Source: CAVXYC01 sp046154735 (GTDB lineage: Bacteria; Chloroflexota; UBA6077; JACCZL01). From it: a DNA stretch of 21,048 bases. Location: the NCBI GenBank assembly GCA_046154735.1, contig JBJXFJ010000523.1, positions 1-21,048 of the forward strand. Direction: 5' to 3'. The position numbers and the translations under genes are program-made. The notes under the pieces are model-generated. The model had not been told where the DNA came from. It ran no database searches and saw only the letters and a program-made list of their open reading frames with translations. Shown piece after piece: positions 13,764-21,048 of this stretch; the first letter of the stretch is position 1, and each line of letters opens with the position of its first letter.

Positions 13764-14548
13764 GCGCGCACACTGAGGGACGAATGCAGATCCAGACTGT
13801 GGAGGATGCGCCGGTGCACGATGGGCGGCTTCCACGGTTGGACTACGCTGGCTCACTCATCATTGTGGAAGGTGTGGATGGCTCAGGGAAGAGCACCCAG
13901 CTTGCGATGTTGCGAAAGTGGCTTGAGGACAACGGCGCGGACGTGCTCTTCACCGAGTGGAACAGCTCCTCCCTCACGCAGAAAGCGGTGCGGCGCGGAA
14001 AGCGACGACTCTGGTTGGGGCATCTCAGCTTCGTGTTGCTGCATGCGGCTGACTTCACGCATCGTTACGAGAACATCATTCTCCCGGCACTGCGCGCGGG
14101 CAAGCTGGTGCTCGCAGATCGCTATGTCTTCACCGCGTTTGCTCGAGACGTCGCCCGGGGAGCGGATCCCACGTCTGTCCGACAGCTCTACAACTTTGCC
14201 ATTCGGCCTGATCTGGCCCTGTACTTCCGGGCACCGTTGGAAGTGGCGATAAATCGAGTGCTGACAGGTGAAGGGCGTAAGGGGTTGAAGTACTATGAGG
14301 CCGGTATGGATCTGGGGCTCTCAGCCGATAGTAATGAGAGCTATCGGCTGTTTCAGGCCAAGGTGGTGCGTGAGTATGAGCGCATGGTGGACGAATTCTC
14401 GCTGACCGTCATTGATGCGGATCGCCCGATCGCTCCGCAACAGGAGGAGGTCATTGAGCTGGCTCGGCCCATCCTGGAGCGTCATCTCGATCTGCGCGCC
14501 AGGATGGGCGGTGAGCGGTCGCGCTGGGAGGTGGCCCGTGCCGGATGA
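13760..14548 (+). CDS. Thymidylate-kinase-family P-loop kinase
   Basis: The 262-residue protein has a complete Walker A motif GVDGSGKST (38-46, Lys44), the DRY motif (120-122) typical of thymidylate kinases, and the conserved YYEAGMDLGLS (178-188) in the lid/LID-adjacent region. Canonical dTMP kinases are about 210 residues; this one has a 30-residue N-terminal extension and a longer C-terminus. The start at ATG 13760 overlaps the previous stop by 4 nt and has GGGAGGAAGGG just before it; an in-frame TTG at 13745 is unlikely. The family phosphorylates dTMP with ATP, but the operon partners (MgtC-like membrane protein, kinase/HD fusion) make a dedicated housekeeping Tmk doubtful. PPK2-type polyphosphate kinases have a related fold, so a phosphate-transfer role other than on dTMP is possible. 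Its C-terminus overlaps the next gene by 11 nt. Confidence 0.85.
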   Translation: MSAHTEGRMQIQTVEDAPVHDGRLPRLDYAGSLIIVEGVDGSGKSTQLAMLRKWLEDNGADVLFTEWNSSSLTQKAVRRGKRRLWLGHLSFVLLHAADFTHRYENIILPALRAGKLVLADRYVFTAFARDVARGADPTSVRQLYNFAIRPDLALYFRAPLEVAINRVLTGEGRKGLKYYEAGMDLGLSADSNESYRLFQAKVVREYERMVDEFSLTVIDADRPIAPQQEEVIELARPILERHLDLRARMGGERSRWEVARAG

Positions 14549-15827
14549 TCGCCTCTACCCAGGCTATCTCATTGCCTTTGAAGGGCCGGATGGAGCAGGC
14601 CGCACCGAAGCTCTGGAGCAGGTTCGCGCGGCACTGCAGGCGCGCGGCAAGACCGTGGTGGTAAGCCGTCCACTGGGTCCCACGCTCGCTGGTGAGATCT
14701 ATCAGGAAGCCAAGCTTTTCAACGAGCTGTCTCCCCGCACCCTTGTATTGCTGACTGCCTCGGATCTCTCTGAGCGGTTGGAGTGGGAGATCCTGCCCGC
14801 GCTCAACGACGGCAAGGTGGTTCTGGCCGATCGCTACGTGCACCGCGTGATCCAGGGGCTTGCTCGCGATCTGGACCCGGCCTGGATGGAAGTGCTCAAC
14901 GCGTTTGCGCCAGTGCCGGACCTCGTATTCCATTGCGCTCGCTCAATAGAGGAGTTGGCCGCGAATCTCCGGCTTTCCAGCCTTGATCTGTATGACGCTG
15001 GTATGGATATTGGTATCACACGCGATGTGCCGCTCAGCTATCAGCTCTATCAAGAGCGCATGATGGAAGAGTATGATCACTGGTCAAACGAGCATGGGGT
15101 GGAGATCCTACGGAATTTGAGCTTGCCGGAGGCCGTGGCCAGGGTCGAGGCTGCGCTCAACTTGTGTGCCGGCGATCTTGATATGTGCCGCCATGGCGTC
15201 CTGGAGCTGATGCAGAAGCATGACCCTGACCCGCCCCATGCCATGCATGTTTCCGAGCTGGCAGGGGCGCTCTTTGATCAGATGCACAATCTGCATGATC
15301 TGGGACCGCGTGAGCGCGAACTGCTGGAATACGCGCTGCTCTTGCATTCCATTGGCGGCGTTCAGGATGCACGGGATTGCCATGTGCGCGTTGCCCAGAT
15401 TATTCGTGCGAGCGCGTTGCCCGGATTTACCGCCCCTGAGCTGGAAGCACTGGCCATCCTCGCCGCGAGCGTGAGTGTGAGAGAAGCGAGTGAGCTTGAT
15501 GCGTGGATGCGAGATCTCCCGGAGGACGTCCGCGCTCAGGTTCGACTTCTAGCACCCCTGGCTCGTCTGGCAGACTCCTTCAACGCCAGCCGGCTCTATA
15601 CGACGCGCTGGATTGACGTGACGGTGAGTGACGATGTGTGCTCACTAAGAATCCAGAGCCGTAACAAGGCCAAGCCGGAGCTGCGGGCCATCAAGGAGAG
15701 AGCGGATCTTTTCAAACAAGTCTACGGGCGGGACATAGTGGCCACGGCTGAGCGACAGGGACCGCCGCCGGCGAATGCCGATCTTGGCCCGGCAATGCCT
15801 CTCTCGTTCTGCCCCCTTTACCGCTAG
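14538..15827 (+). CDS. Degenerate thymidylate-kinase-like domain fused to Ppx/GppA-type C-terminal HD-like domain
   Basis: The start is taken as GTG 14538, with GGGAGG (14526-14531) 6 nt upstream, giving 429 residues. Residues 10-210 are a paralogue of the preceding kinase: DRY (98-100) and LYDAGMDIGI (151-160) match it. Its P-loop, however, reads GPDGAGRT (16-23), with Arg22 in place of the ATP-binding Lys. Residues about 220-400 resemble the HD-type C-terminal domain of Ppx/GppA phosphatases: HAMHVSELAGALFDQM, then LLEYALLLHSIGG (263-274) and LARLADSFNASR (341-352). The usual metal-binding HD pair is His270-Ser271, so hydrolysis may be lost. I infer a regulatory or binding partner of the active kinase rather than an enzyme. 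It is the last gene of the operon. The overlap of 11 nt with the upstream gene indicates coupling. Confidence 0.8.
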   Translation: MPDDRLYPGYLIAFEGPDGAGRTEALEQVRAALQARGKTVVVSRPLGPTLAGEIYQEAKLFNELSPRTLVLLTASDLSERLEWEILPALNDGKVVLADRYVHRVIQGLARDLDPAWMEVLNAFAPVPDLVFHCARSIEELAANLRLSSLDLYDAGMDIGITRDVPLSYQLYQERMMEEYDHWSNEHGVEILRNLSLPEAVARVEAALNLCAGDLDMCRHGVLELMQKHDPDPPHAMHVSELAGALFDQMHNLHDLGPRERELLEYALLLHSIGGVQDARDCHVRVAQIIRASALPGFTAPELEALAILAASVSVREASELDAWMRDLPEDVRAQVRLLAPLARLADSFNASRLYTTRWIDVTVSDDVCSLRIQSRNKAKPELRAIKERADLFKQVYGRDIVATAERQGPPPANADLGPAMPLSFCPLYR

Positions 15828-15857
15828 TGGGTCACTTGACATGAATAGGACCAGTGG

Positions 15858-15887
15858 GGTGGGACAGGCAGAGACGCCTGTCCCACC
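15858..15887 (+). terminator. 12-bp hairpin after the kinase operon
   Basis: ggtgggacaggc (15858-15869) and its exact complement (15876-15887) flank a 6-nt loop. It lies 30 nt past the stop of the kinase/HD fusion gene. No T-run follows, so it may be a transcript-end hairpin or a repeat. Confidence 0.5.
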
Positions 15888-16031
15888 GAGTCAATCTGAG
15901 ACAATAGTCACCGTCGTGTCAACTGCCCCACTAGTGTTGTCTTCACCTCGGTTGGTAGGAAATGCGTAGGAACCGAGCATTGAATACCCTTACCTCATGA
16001 GCCACCATCTATTGCGACGACTGTATGAACG

Positions 16032-17174
16032 ATGCTGAACTATTTTTCCGTTGAGCTCAGCCCGGAAGAGCGGCTGATTCAGGAAACTGTCCGCTCATTT
16101 TGTGATTCCGAAGTGCTGCCCATTATTCGCCCGGCGTTCGAGGAGGGACGGTTCCCAAAAGAGCTCATCCCGAGAATGGCTGAGCTGGGACTGTATGGAT
16201 CCACCATTCCGGGGTATGGCGCCGGCCTTTCGTACACCATGTACGGGCTCATCTGTCAGGAGCTGGAGCGGGCGGATAGTGGCCTGCGGAGCTTTGTGTC
16301 CGTCCACAGCTCGCTCTGCATGTTTCCCATCCATGCCTTCGGCTCAGATGAGCAGAAGCAGCGCTATCTCCCGAGCATGGTAGACGGGACGCTCATTGGC
16401 TGTTTTGGCCTTACTGAGCCTGACCACGGTTCCGACCCAGGCAATATGGAGACCCGCGCGGTGCCAGACGGTGATGGCTGGGTGCTCAACGGCACCAAAA
16501 TGTGGATCACCAATGGCTCGGTGGCAGGAGTAGCCGTGGTGTGGGCACAAACGCCGGATGGCATCCGCGGCTTCCTGGTGGATACGGACCGAGCTGGATT
16601 CAGCACACACGATATCAAGGACAAACTCTCGTTGCGCGCCTCAGTCACCTCTGAGCTGCACTTTGATGAGGTCCGCTTACCCAGCACGGCACTCTTGCAA
16701 GGGACGCGCGGACTTGGCTCCGCACTGCGCTGTCTCAACGAGGCGCGCTTTGGCATTGCCTGGGGCGCGGTGGGCGCGGCTATGGCCTGTTACGAGTCGG
16801 CATTGGCCTATGCTCAAGTACGCACGCAGTTTGATCGGCCCATCGCTGGCTTTCAGCTCACCCAGGAAAAACTTGTGGATATGCTGGCTGAAATCACTCA
16901 GTCGCAGCTTCTGGCACTGCAGCTCGGTCGACTCAAGGATGCGGGCACGGTGCGTCCTCAGCAGATTAGCCTGGCCAAGCGCACCAGTGTGGCCATGGCG
17001 CTGCGCACAGCCCGCTCGGCTCGCTCAATCCTCGGGGCCAACGGCATCAGCCTGGAGCACCCAGTGTTCCGCCACATGGTCAATCTCGAAAGCGTTTACA
17101 CGTACGAGGGCACGCATGAGATGCACACGCTCATTGTGGGTCAGGATATCACCGGGCTCGCGGCGTTTACGTAA
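16032..17174 (+). CDS. Glutaryl-CoA-dehydrogenase-like acyl-CoA dehydrogenase
   Basis: The 380-residue protein is a full-length FAD-dependent acyl-CoA dehydrogenase. CFGLTEPDHGSDPG (124-137) is the FAD/substrate loop, and YEGTHEMHTLIVGQDITG (358-375) holds the catalytic base Glu359. ADSGLRSFVSVHSSLCM (81-97) places Arg86 and Ser90 at the spacing of the glutarate-carboxylate-binding Arg and Ser of glutaryl-CoA dehydrogenases (Arg94/Ser98 in human GCDH). That makes glutaryl-CoA or a similar dicarboxylyl-CoA the likely substrate, giving crotonyl-CoA plus CO2, or glutaconyl-CoA if non-decarboxylating. No electron-transfer flavoprotein or CoA-ligase gene is nearby. The ATG at 16032 has no strong ribosome-binding site, but the family alignment starts at it. 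It stands alone, 162 nt before the amidohydrolase gene. Confidence 0.93.
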   Translation: MLNYFSVELSPEERLIQETVRSFCDSEVLPIIRPAFEEGRFPKELIPRMAELGLYGSTIPGYGAGLSYTMYGLICQELERADSGLRSFVSVHSSLCMFPIHAFGSDEQKQRYLPSMVDGTLIGCFGLTEPDHGSDPGNMETRAVPDGDGWVLNGTKMWITNGSVAGVAVVWAQTPDGIRGFLVDTDRAGFSTHDIKDKLSLRASVTSELHFDEVRLPSTALLQGTRGLGSALRCLNEARFGIAWGAVGAAMACYESALAYAQVRTQFDRPIAGFQLTQEKLVDMLAEITQSQLLALQLGRLKDAGTVRPQQISLAKRTSVAMALRTARSARSILGANGISLEHPVFRHMVNLESVYTYEGTHEMHTLIVGQDITGLAAFT

Positions 17175-17336
17175 CCTAAACAGCAGAGCCGCGCCCCGTC
17201 GGGATAAGGCGGCGCTCCTGAACGCCGCACTGCAAGAGTCGAGTGCGCAGAAATTTCAGTTGCGCCGGGCTCCAGACCAACGTTCGCCGGTTCCTGGCTC
17301 GCGTGTTACGATCGACAAAACGGGAGGGACGCGGAG

Positions 17337-18485
17337 ATGGCAAAGAGCGGGTTCTTGGTCATGGATAGCGACATGCACGTGATGGAGCCACCGGATCTCT
17401 GGCAGCGCTATATGGCGCCCGAGTTTCGATCAATAGCGCCAATAGGGAAGACCTCGGAGAATGTCCGAGATCTTGGCGTCACCTTTCCAGACGACACACC
17501 GAGTAATGAGCCGGCCAGTCGCGCGCCGCATCGGGGGCGTAACTATGCTCGCAACCAGGTCCTTTACGCGGATCATGCGCGTCGCGGGTGGACTGGCGAG
17601 GTCCAGCTTGAGGCAATGAATACGGAAGGGCTGGATGTGGCCGTGCTCTTCCCCAGCCGCGGCCTCCTGGTGCTGACGCATCCCCAGATGGATCCTCGGT
17701 ATGGAGCGGCGATTGCGCGAGCGTATAACGATTGGATGTTTGATCTCTGCCAGGCAGACACCACGCGACTGTACGGGGCAGGGATGCTCTCGGTGTATGA
17801 CATTCCGAGCGCTGTCGAGGAAGCTCATCGTGCGGTGAAGGACCTTGGATTCAAGTCCATTTTCCTGCGCTCCAATGTTGTCACCGGCAAGCAGTGGTTT
17901 GACCCGTATTACGACCCGCTGTGGTCTGCCCTGGAAGAGCTTGACGTGCCGCTGGGTTTCCATGAAGCCACTGGCTCGCGCTCGCATCAAGTTGGCGAGC
18001 AGTTTGAGCCAAATTTCGGGATTCGCCGAATCTACTCCCAGCCGACCGAACAAATGCTGGCCATGGGCGCGTTCATCGGTGGTGGCGTGCTGGAGCGGCA
18101 CCCCAAGCTTAAGGTTGCCTTCCTAGAGGCCAATTGCTCCTGGGTGCCGTGGCTGGTCTGGCGGATGGATGAGAGCTATGAGCTGGAGGGCGACCTCTTT
18201 ATGCCCGATCTTGCCATGGAGCCCAGTAAGTACTTCAAACGGCAGTGCTTCGTCTCGGTGGAGCCCGATGAGACACCGGTGCGCTACATGATTGAAGAAT
18301 TTGGGAGTGATCAGCTCGTCTTCTCCACGGACTATCCGCATGGTGACTCGCGCTATCCCAATGCCACCAAGGCATTCCTGGAATTGCCCCTTACCGATGA
18401 GGACAAGCGCAAGATCCTCTGGGACAACTGCGCCAGCTTCTATCACATTACCGACGTGCCAGCCGCCGCAGCAGCGAGCCGATAG
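17337..18485 (+). CDS. Amidohydrolase-2 family (ACMSD-like) metal-dependent hydrolase
   Basis: The 382-residue protein fits the TIM-barrel amidohydrolase-2 family. MDSDMHVMEPPDLW (9-22) is the N-terminal metal motif in its D-x-H form. LGFHEATG gives His209, FSTDYPHGD gives Asp332, and NCASFYHI is the usual C-terminal helix. Members decarboxylate or hydrolyse aromatic or cyclic acids (for example ACMSD and resorcylate decarboxylase), so this enzyme could feed ring-cleavage products into the acyl-CoA pathway of its neighbour. The substrate is not readable from the sequence. A GGGAGGG-type ribosome-binding site precedes the ATG. It lacks a signal peptide and is spaced 77 nt from the downstream cupin gene, so the two could share a transcript. 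Confidence 0.9.
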   Translation: MAKSGFLVMDSDMHVMEPPDLWQRYMAPEFRSIAPIGKTSENVRDLGVTFPDDTPSNEPASRAPHRGRNYARNQVLYADHARRGWTGEVQLEAMNTEGLDVAVLFPSRGLLVLTHPQMDPRYGAAIARAYNDWMFDLCQADTTRLYGAGMLSVYDIPSAVEEAHRAVKDLGFKSIFLRSNVVTGKQWFDPYYDPLWSALEELDVPLGFHEATGSRSHQVGEQFEPNFGIRRIYSQPTEQMLAMGAFIGGGVLERHPKLKVAFLEANCSWVPWLVWRMDESYELEGDLFMPDLAMEPSKYFKRQCFVSVEPDETPVRYMIEEFGSDQLVFSTDYPHGDSRYPNATKAFLELPLTDEDKRKILWDNCASFYHITDVPAAAAASR

Positions 18486-18562
18486 CGGGCGATGGGTACC
18501 GTTGGAGAGCGAATCTGACTCTTGACCCAGCGCTCACACCGATAGCGAACGAGGAGAATGCC

Positions 18563-19180
18563 ATGACAACGCAAGTGCGTACCGGGACAGCGTTGGACCG
18601 ATTTGTTCAGCAGACCAGGACGTTGTTTGACAGTGAGCCGGATCTGGGCGCTCGGTGGGGAAAGCTCACGCCCCTACTGCGGGAGCTAATCGCCGATCCT
18701 GAAGTGATCGAAGCCTCCCATCACTGGCCGGACTGTGTCCCTGTCGACGGACGAGCGGAGAACCTCTTGTTCTATGAGGACCCGGACCATAAATTTGCCA
18801 TCAACGGCCTGGTGATTAGCGCTGCTGGATACGGATCCGCCAATCGAATTCATGACCACGCGCATATCTACACGCTCTACGGCCTGCTGGATGGGCATCA
18901 GAGTATTGAACGCTACGAACGACTCGATGATCGGTCACGGCCAGACTACGCGGAGATCCGCACCATTTCGGTCTCCCATTGTGGCCCAGGAGAGATTGAC
19001 CTCGTGCCCCCGTTTGAGATTCACCGAGAGACAAGCGTGGGTGAGCGGGCCGTGGCGGTCATCATTCGCAGTGAAAAGAGCGGCGGCTTCAACCAGGGCC
19101 GCTATCTTCCCGAGTCCAACGGGTACTACGAGTCTCTCGGACCGCAACAGACTCCCTGCGTGATGCTGCCAGAGCGATAG
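18563..19180 (+). CDS. Cysteine-dioxygenase-like cupin (3-His thiol dioxygenase)
   Basis: The 205-residue protein resembles the cysteine dioxygenase family. NRIHDHAHIYTLYGLLDG (94-111) gives His97 and His99, and FEIHRE gives the third iron ligand His154, a 3-His centre as in rat Cdo1 (IHDH motif). Length is normal for bacterial thiol dioxygenases. The known reaction is O2-dependent oxidation of a thiol such as cysteine to a sulfinate; 3-mercaptopropionate dioxygenases and related cupins are alternatives. Gaggag precedes the ATG by about 7 nt. Downstream, an 8-bp hairpin (19187-19194 with 19203-19210) may end the transcript. Confidence 0.83.
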   Translation: MTTQVRTGTALDRFVQQTRTLFDSEPDLGARWGKLTPLLRELIADPEVIEASHHWPDCVPVDGRAENLLFYEDPDHKFAINGLVISAAGYGSANRIHDHAHIYTLYGLLDGHQSIERYERLDDRSRPDYAEIRTISVSHCGPGEIDLVPPFEIHRETSVGERAVAVIIRSEKSGGFNQGRYLPESNGYYESLGPQQTPCVMLPER

Positions 19181-19186
19181 TTGAGG

Positions 19187-19210
19187 GAGCATGCAGGGGG
19201 TCGCATGCTC
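19187..19210 (+). terminator. Small hairpin after the cupin gene
   Basis: The 8-nt arms gagcatgc and gcatgctc flank an 8-nt loop, seven nt after the stop codon. No T-run follows. Weak evidence. Confidence 0.3.
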
Positions 19211-19669
19211 GAGTAAAGCCCGCGATGCTGCGTGCAGCGACTTTCCAAGCGTCGCTTACACGCGGTATGGCCAACCGGCCCGGATTCTTCGCCGGAGTTT
19301 GGTGAAGGCGGATGGGCCATCATGGAGCGTTCCCTCACTGTGCACCAGCAACCCCCGCCACCCCAGAAGGCCACCCGTGCGCACGGACCTCCTGACCGAG
19401 ACATCGGCCGAGCTCGCGGCATCCCCCGGTAGCGCGGCGGTCTTGTGCCCCGCGCCCCGAGGATGCCCGTAACACCGGCAGATATGCGGTCCTTGGTGAT
19501 ACCTCGGGGCGCGGGGCACAAGACCGCCGCGCTACCGGAGGTGTTCGCCGTTGACACGCGCGTTCTGTTCCAGTGCCTCCGAATGCAGGCACCACCGCGG
19601 ACCGCCGGCCGAGGCGAAGGTTGAGGCTGAAGTGGGGCGACGCGTGCGCACGAGCTCTCGGCAGAACCC
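19211..19669. other. Intergenic stretch holding a perfect 37-bp inverted repeat
   Basis: No gene is supported in this stretch between the cupin and the iron-binding lipoprotein. Open frames here lie across the inverted repeat (19426-19538) and have low-complexity, Arg/Pro-rich translations without family resemblance. The remaining sequence shows nothing I can name. Confidence 0.5.
19426..19538. repeat. Perfect 37-bp inverted repeat
   Basis: Arms 19426-19462 and 19502-19538 are exactly complementary over 37 bp, with a 39-nt spacer. Similarity stops sharply outside the arms. This is longer and more perfect than any terminator needs, and with GC-rich arms it would form a very stable cruciform or RNA hairpin. 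It suggests a recently copied palindromic element. Confidence 0.85.
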
Positions 19670-20863
19670 TCAGGCCATTAACGACTTCAAGAATTCCTGA
19701 GTTTCGGCGTTCTTGACAAGCCACGATTCGTGCGATGTATCGGGCGGCATCGTGGAGGTTGGCGCATTCGCGGGGTCTACCAAGGGCACATCAGTCCGCG
19801 CGCTATTGAGCCGTAGGGCACTCGACCAGGCCATCTGCCCGTCTCGTGTCAAGAGCCAGTGGATGAATACCTGTGCCGCGTTGGGGTGTGGCGCTTTGTT
19901 ATAGAGGACGGTGATTTCACCACCGCTGGTGGTTCCACCGGTCACCTCGGGGTTGCGAACATGACCGGCCAGCCCATCTCGAACGAAGTCACCCATGATA
20001 ATTGGGTGTAGGCCAAAGCCAATGGGGGCACCGCCGCGCACTAACGATTCAACGGCCTGGCGGCGGTCACGAATCATGATCGGCTGCTGATCCACAAAGA
20101 GCTTTCGCAGAAAGTCTTCTCCCTTGAGATCTCGGATCAGTGTGGAGGGCGTATACACGTACCCCTGGGTCACCTCACTGGTGACAATCTTGCCCTTCCA
20201 CTTGGGATCGAGTAGATCGTCAATGGTCTTGATCTCGTCCTCTTTGATGAGCTCCGTGTTGACGTAGATCGGCCGAGTGATGGTGATTTGGTGCCGGAAT
20301 ACGTGGGTCCGCGTGATATCTCCCCACCGCGCATCGAGTCCGCCATGCCAGACCTTATCGTCCAGCACATCGGGGCGGATCAGGATCGGGCGGATCGGAT
20401 CAATGACACCCTCAGGCTTGAAGAACTGAATGAACGGGGTGATTGTTGTGGCGCCAACGTCGATCGAGTAGATTCCGGCTTGCCGCTCGTTCCGGATTTT
20501 GGGGACAAATGTGGCCGCGTCAGGGAATGAAATGTGCTCCGGCTCGATACCAGGAAAGGCTTTGGCGAAGACGTCAATGGCCTCGCGATAACCGGCGCCC
20601 GCGGGCGTTTGCACCGTGACCTTGCCCTCCTTCCGCGCCGCTTCAACGAGGGTCTGCCATTGAGCCTCGCTGCCCGCGGGCGCGGCGGCCGGCGCGGATG
20701 CCGGCGCTTGCTGAGGTGCCGCCGCCGGGGCGCTGGTGGATGCAGCGGGGGCCGTCGTTGGCGGCGCCGCGGGTTGCGCCGCGCTGCAAGCGGCCGTCAG
20801 GATGCCGGCGGAGCCGGCCATCAGTACACGAATAAAGCGTCGTCGCTTCAGTCTGTCTGCCAT
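19670..20863 (-). CDS. Fe(III)-type ABC transporter substrate-binding lipoprotein
   Basis: With ATG 20863, placed 6 nt after AGAGGAG (20870-20876), the protein has 397 residues; an in-frame ATG further out (20899) lacks a good site. The signal RRRFIRVLMAGSAGILTAAC has a twin-arginine-like RRxF motif and a lipobox ending at Cys26. A Pro/Ala linker (about 27-65) follows. The mature part begins WQTLVEAARKEGKVTV, typical of the iron-uptake (AfuA/FbpA) and spermidine-type class, and PIYVNTELI with TIDDLLDPKWKGKI is the conserved central region of that family. The ligand could also be a small organic ion. No permease or ATPase gene adjoins it in the window. It is a second orphan binding lipoprotein with the same linker style as the Bug-type receptor. 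Confidence 0.88.
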   Translation of the reverse strand: MADRLKRRRFIRVLMAGSAGILTAACSAAQPAAPPTTAPAASTSAPAAAPQQAPASAPAAAPAGSEAQWQTLVEAARKEGKVTVQTPAGAGYREAIDVFAKAFPGIEPEHISFPDAATFVPKIRNERQAGIYSIDVGATTITPFIQFFKPEGVIDPIRPILIRPDVLDDKVWHGGLDARWGDITRTHVFRHQITITRPIYVNTELIKEDEIKTIDDLLDPKWKGKIVTSEVTQGYVYTPSTLIRDLKGEDFLRKLFVDQQPIMIRDRRQAVESLVRGGAPIGFGLHPIIMGDFVRDGLAGHVRNPEVTGGTTSGGEITVLYNKAPHPNAAQVFIHWLLTRDGQMAWSSALRLNSARTDVPLVDPANAPTSTMPPDTSHESWLVKNAETQEFLKSLMA

Positions 20864-21012
20864 GTCAGTCTCCTCTTCGTCTGCGCGGACGGAAACCATC
20901 CGCGTTATGAAAAAGCTGCCAGGGACTCGTGTGAACTACTGGACTCGAACTGCAACCAATTCGTCAATGAACGGTGCTGTGCCCAGCATACGGTGCCTGA
21001 GGCGCGCGGGAG

Positions 21013-21048
21013 AAGGATTAGGCGAGAGGCGCCTCTCGCCGAATCCTT
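21013..21048. repeat. 36-bp palindrome at the window edge
   Basis: Arms 21013-21030 and 21031-21048 are complementary over 18 bp with one mismatch and no spacer; the central 20 bp (21021-21040) are perfectly palindromic. It ends exactly at the window edge, so its full extent is unknown. Confidence 0.7.

Overview
This is a high-GC bacterial window with 16 complete protein genes, one partial gene, one broken gene and many intergenic palindromes. It carries no RNA genes, IS transposases or CRISPR arrays that I can see. Two lipoproteins with long Ala/Pro-rich linkers after the lipobox, together with a Rieske oxygenase, amidohydrolase and acyl-CoA dehydrogenase repertoire, look most like a Chloroflexota genome. 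That assignment is inference from style, not from a marker gene.

Left part (1-4704). The 3' end of an unidentified gene (1-120) runs into a palindromic element (117-241). It is followed on the minus strand by an intact Phd/YefM-type antitoxin gene (474-737) whose PIN-domain toxin partner is broken after 37 codons (477 down to 364). A minus-strand operon then encodes a Rieske ring-hydroxylating oxygenase, an aldo/keto reductase overlapping it by 4 nt, and a TctC/Bug-type solute-binding lipoprotein. This suggests uptake and oxidation of an organic acid or aromatic compound.

Centre (4806-11819). Divergent sigma70-like promoters sit between the Rieske gene and a plus-strand cassette of four genes. 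These encode a cytoplasmic subtilisin-like S8 peptidase, an alpha/beta hydrolase with a Ser-Asp-His triad, a SIR2-like protein, and a 905-residue nSTAND-type P-loop NTPase with one transmembrane segment, a coiled coil and a seven-bladed WD40 propeller. The last two are separated by 0 nt. The set (sensor/switch NTPase plus three potential effector enzymes) looks like a biological-conflict or anti-phage module whose exact combination I do not recognise as a named system. The SIR2 gene has an in-frame amber codon between its best ribosome-binding site and its core. A 153-bp inverted-repeat element closes the cassette.

Right centre (11859-15827). A convergent, secreted M14-type carboxypeptidase is followed by a tightly coupled operon. 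It encodes an MgtC/DUF4956-like membrane protein with a C-terminal ACT-like domain, a thymidylate-kinase-family protein, and a second kinase paralogue whose P-loop Lys is Arg. This second kinase is fused to a degenerate HD domain like the C-terminus of Ppx/GppA.

Right part (16032-21048). Individually spaced plus-strand genes encode a glutaryl-CoA-dehydrogenase-like enzyme, an amidohydrolase-2 family enzyme and a cysteine-dioxygenase-like cupin. An Fe(III)-type ABC substrate-binding lipoprotein lies on the minus strand. The 489-bp gap before it holds a perfect 37-bp inverted repeat, and the window ends inside another palindrome.
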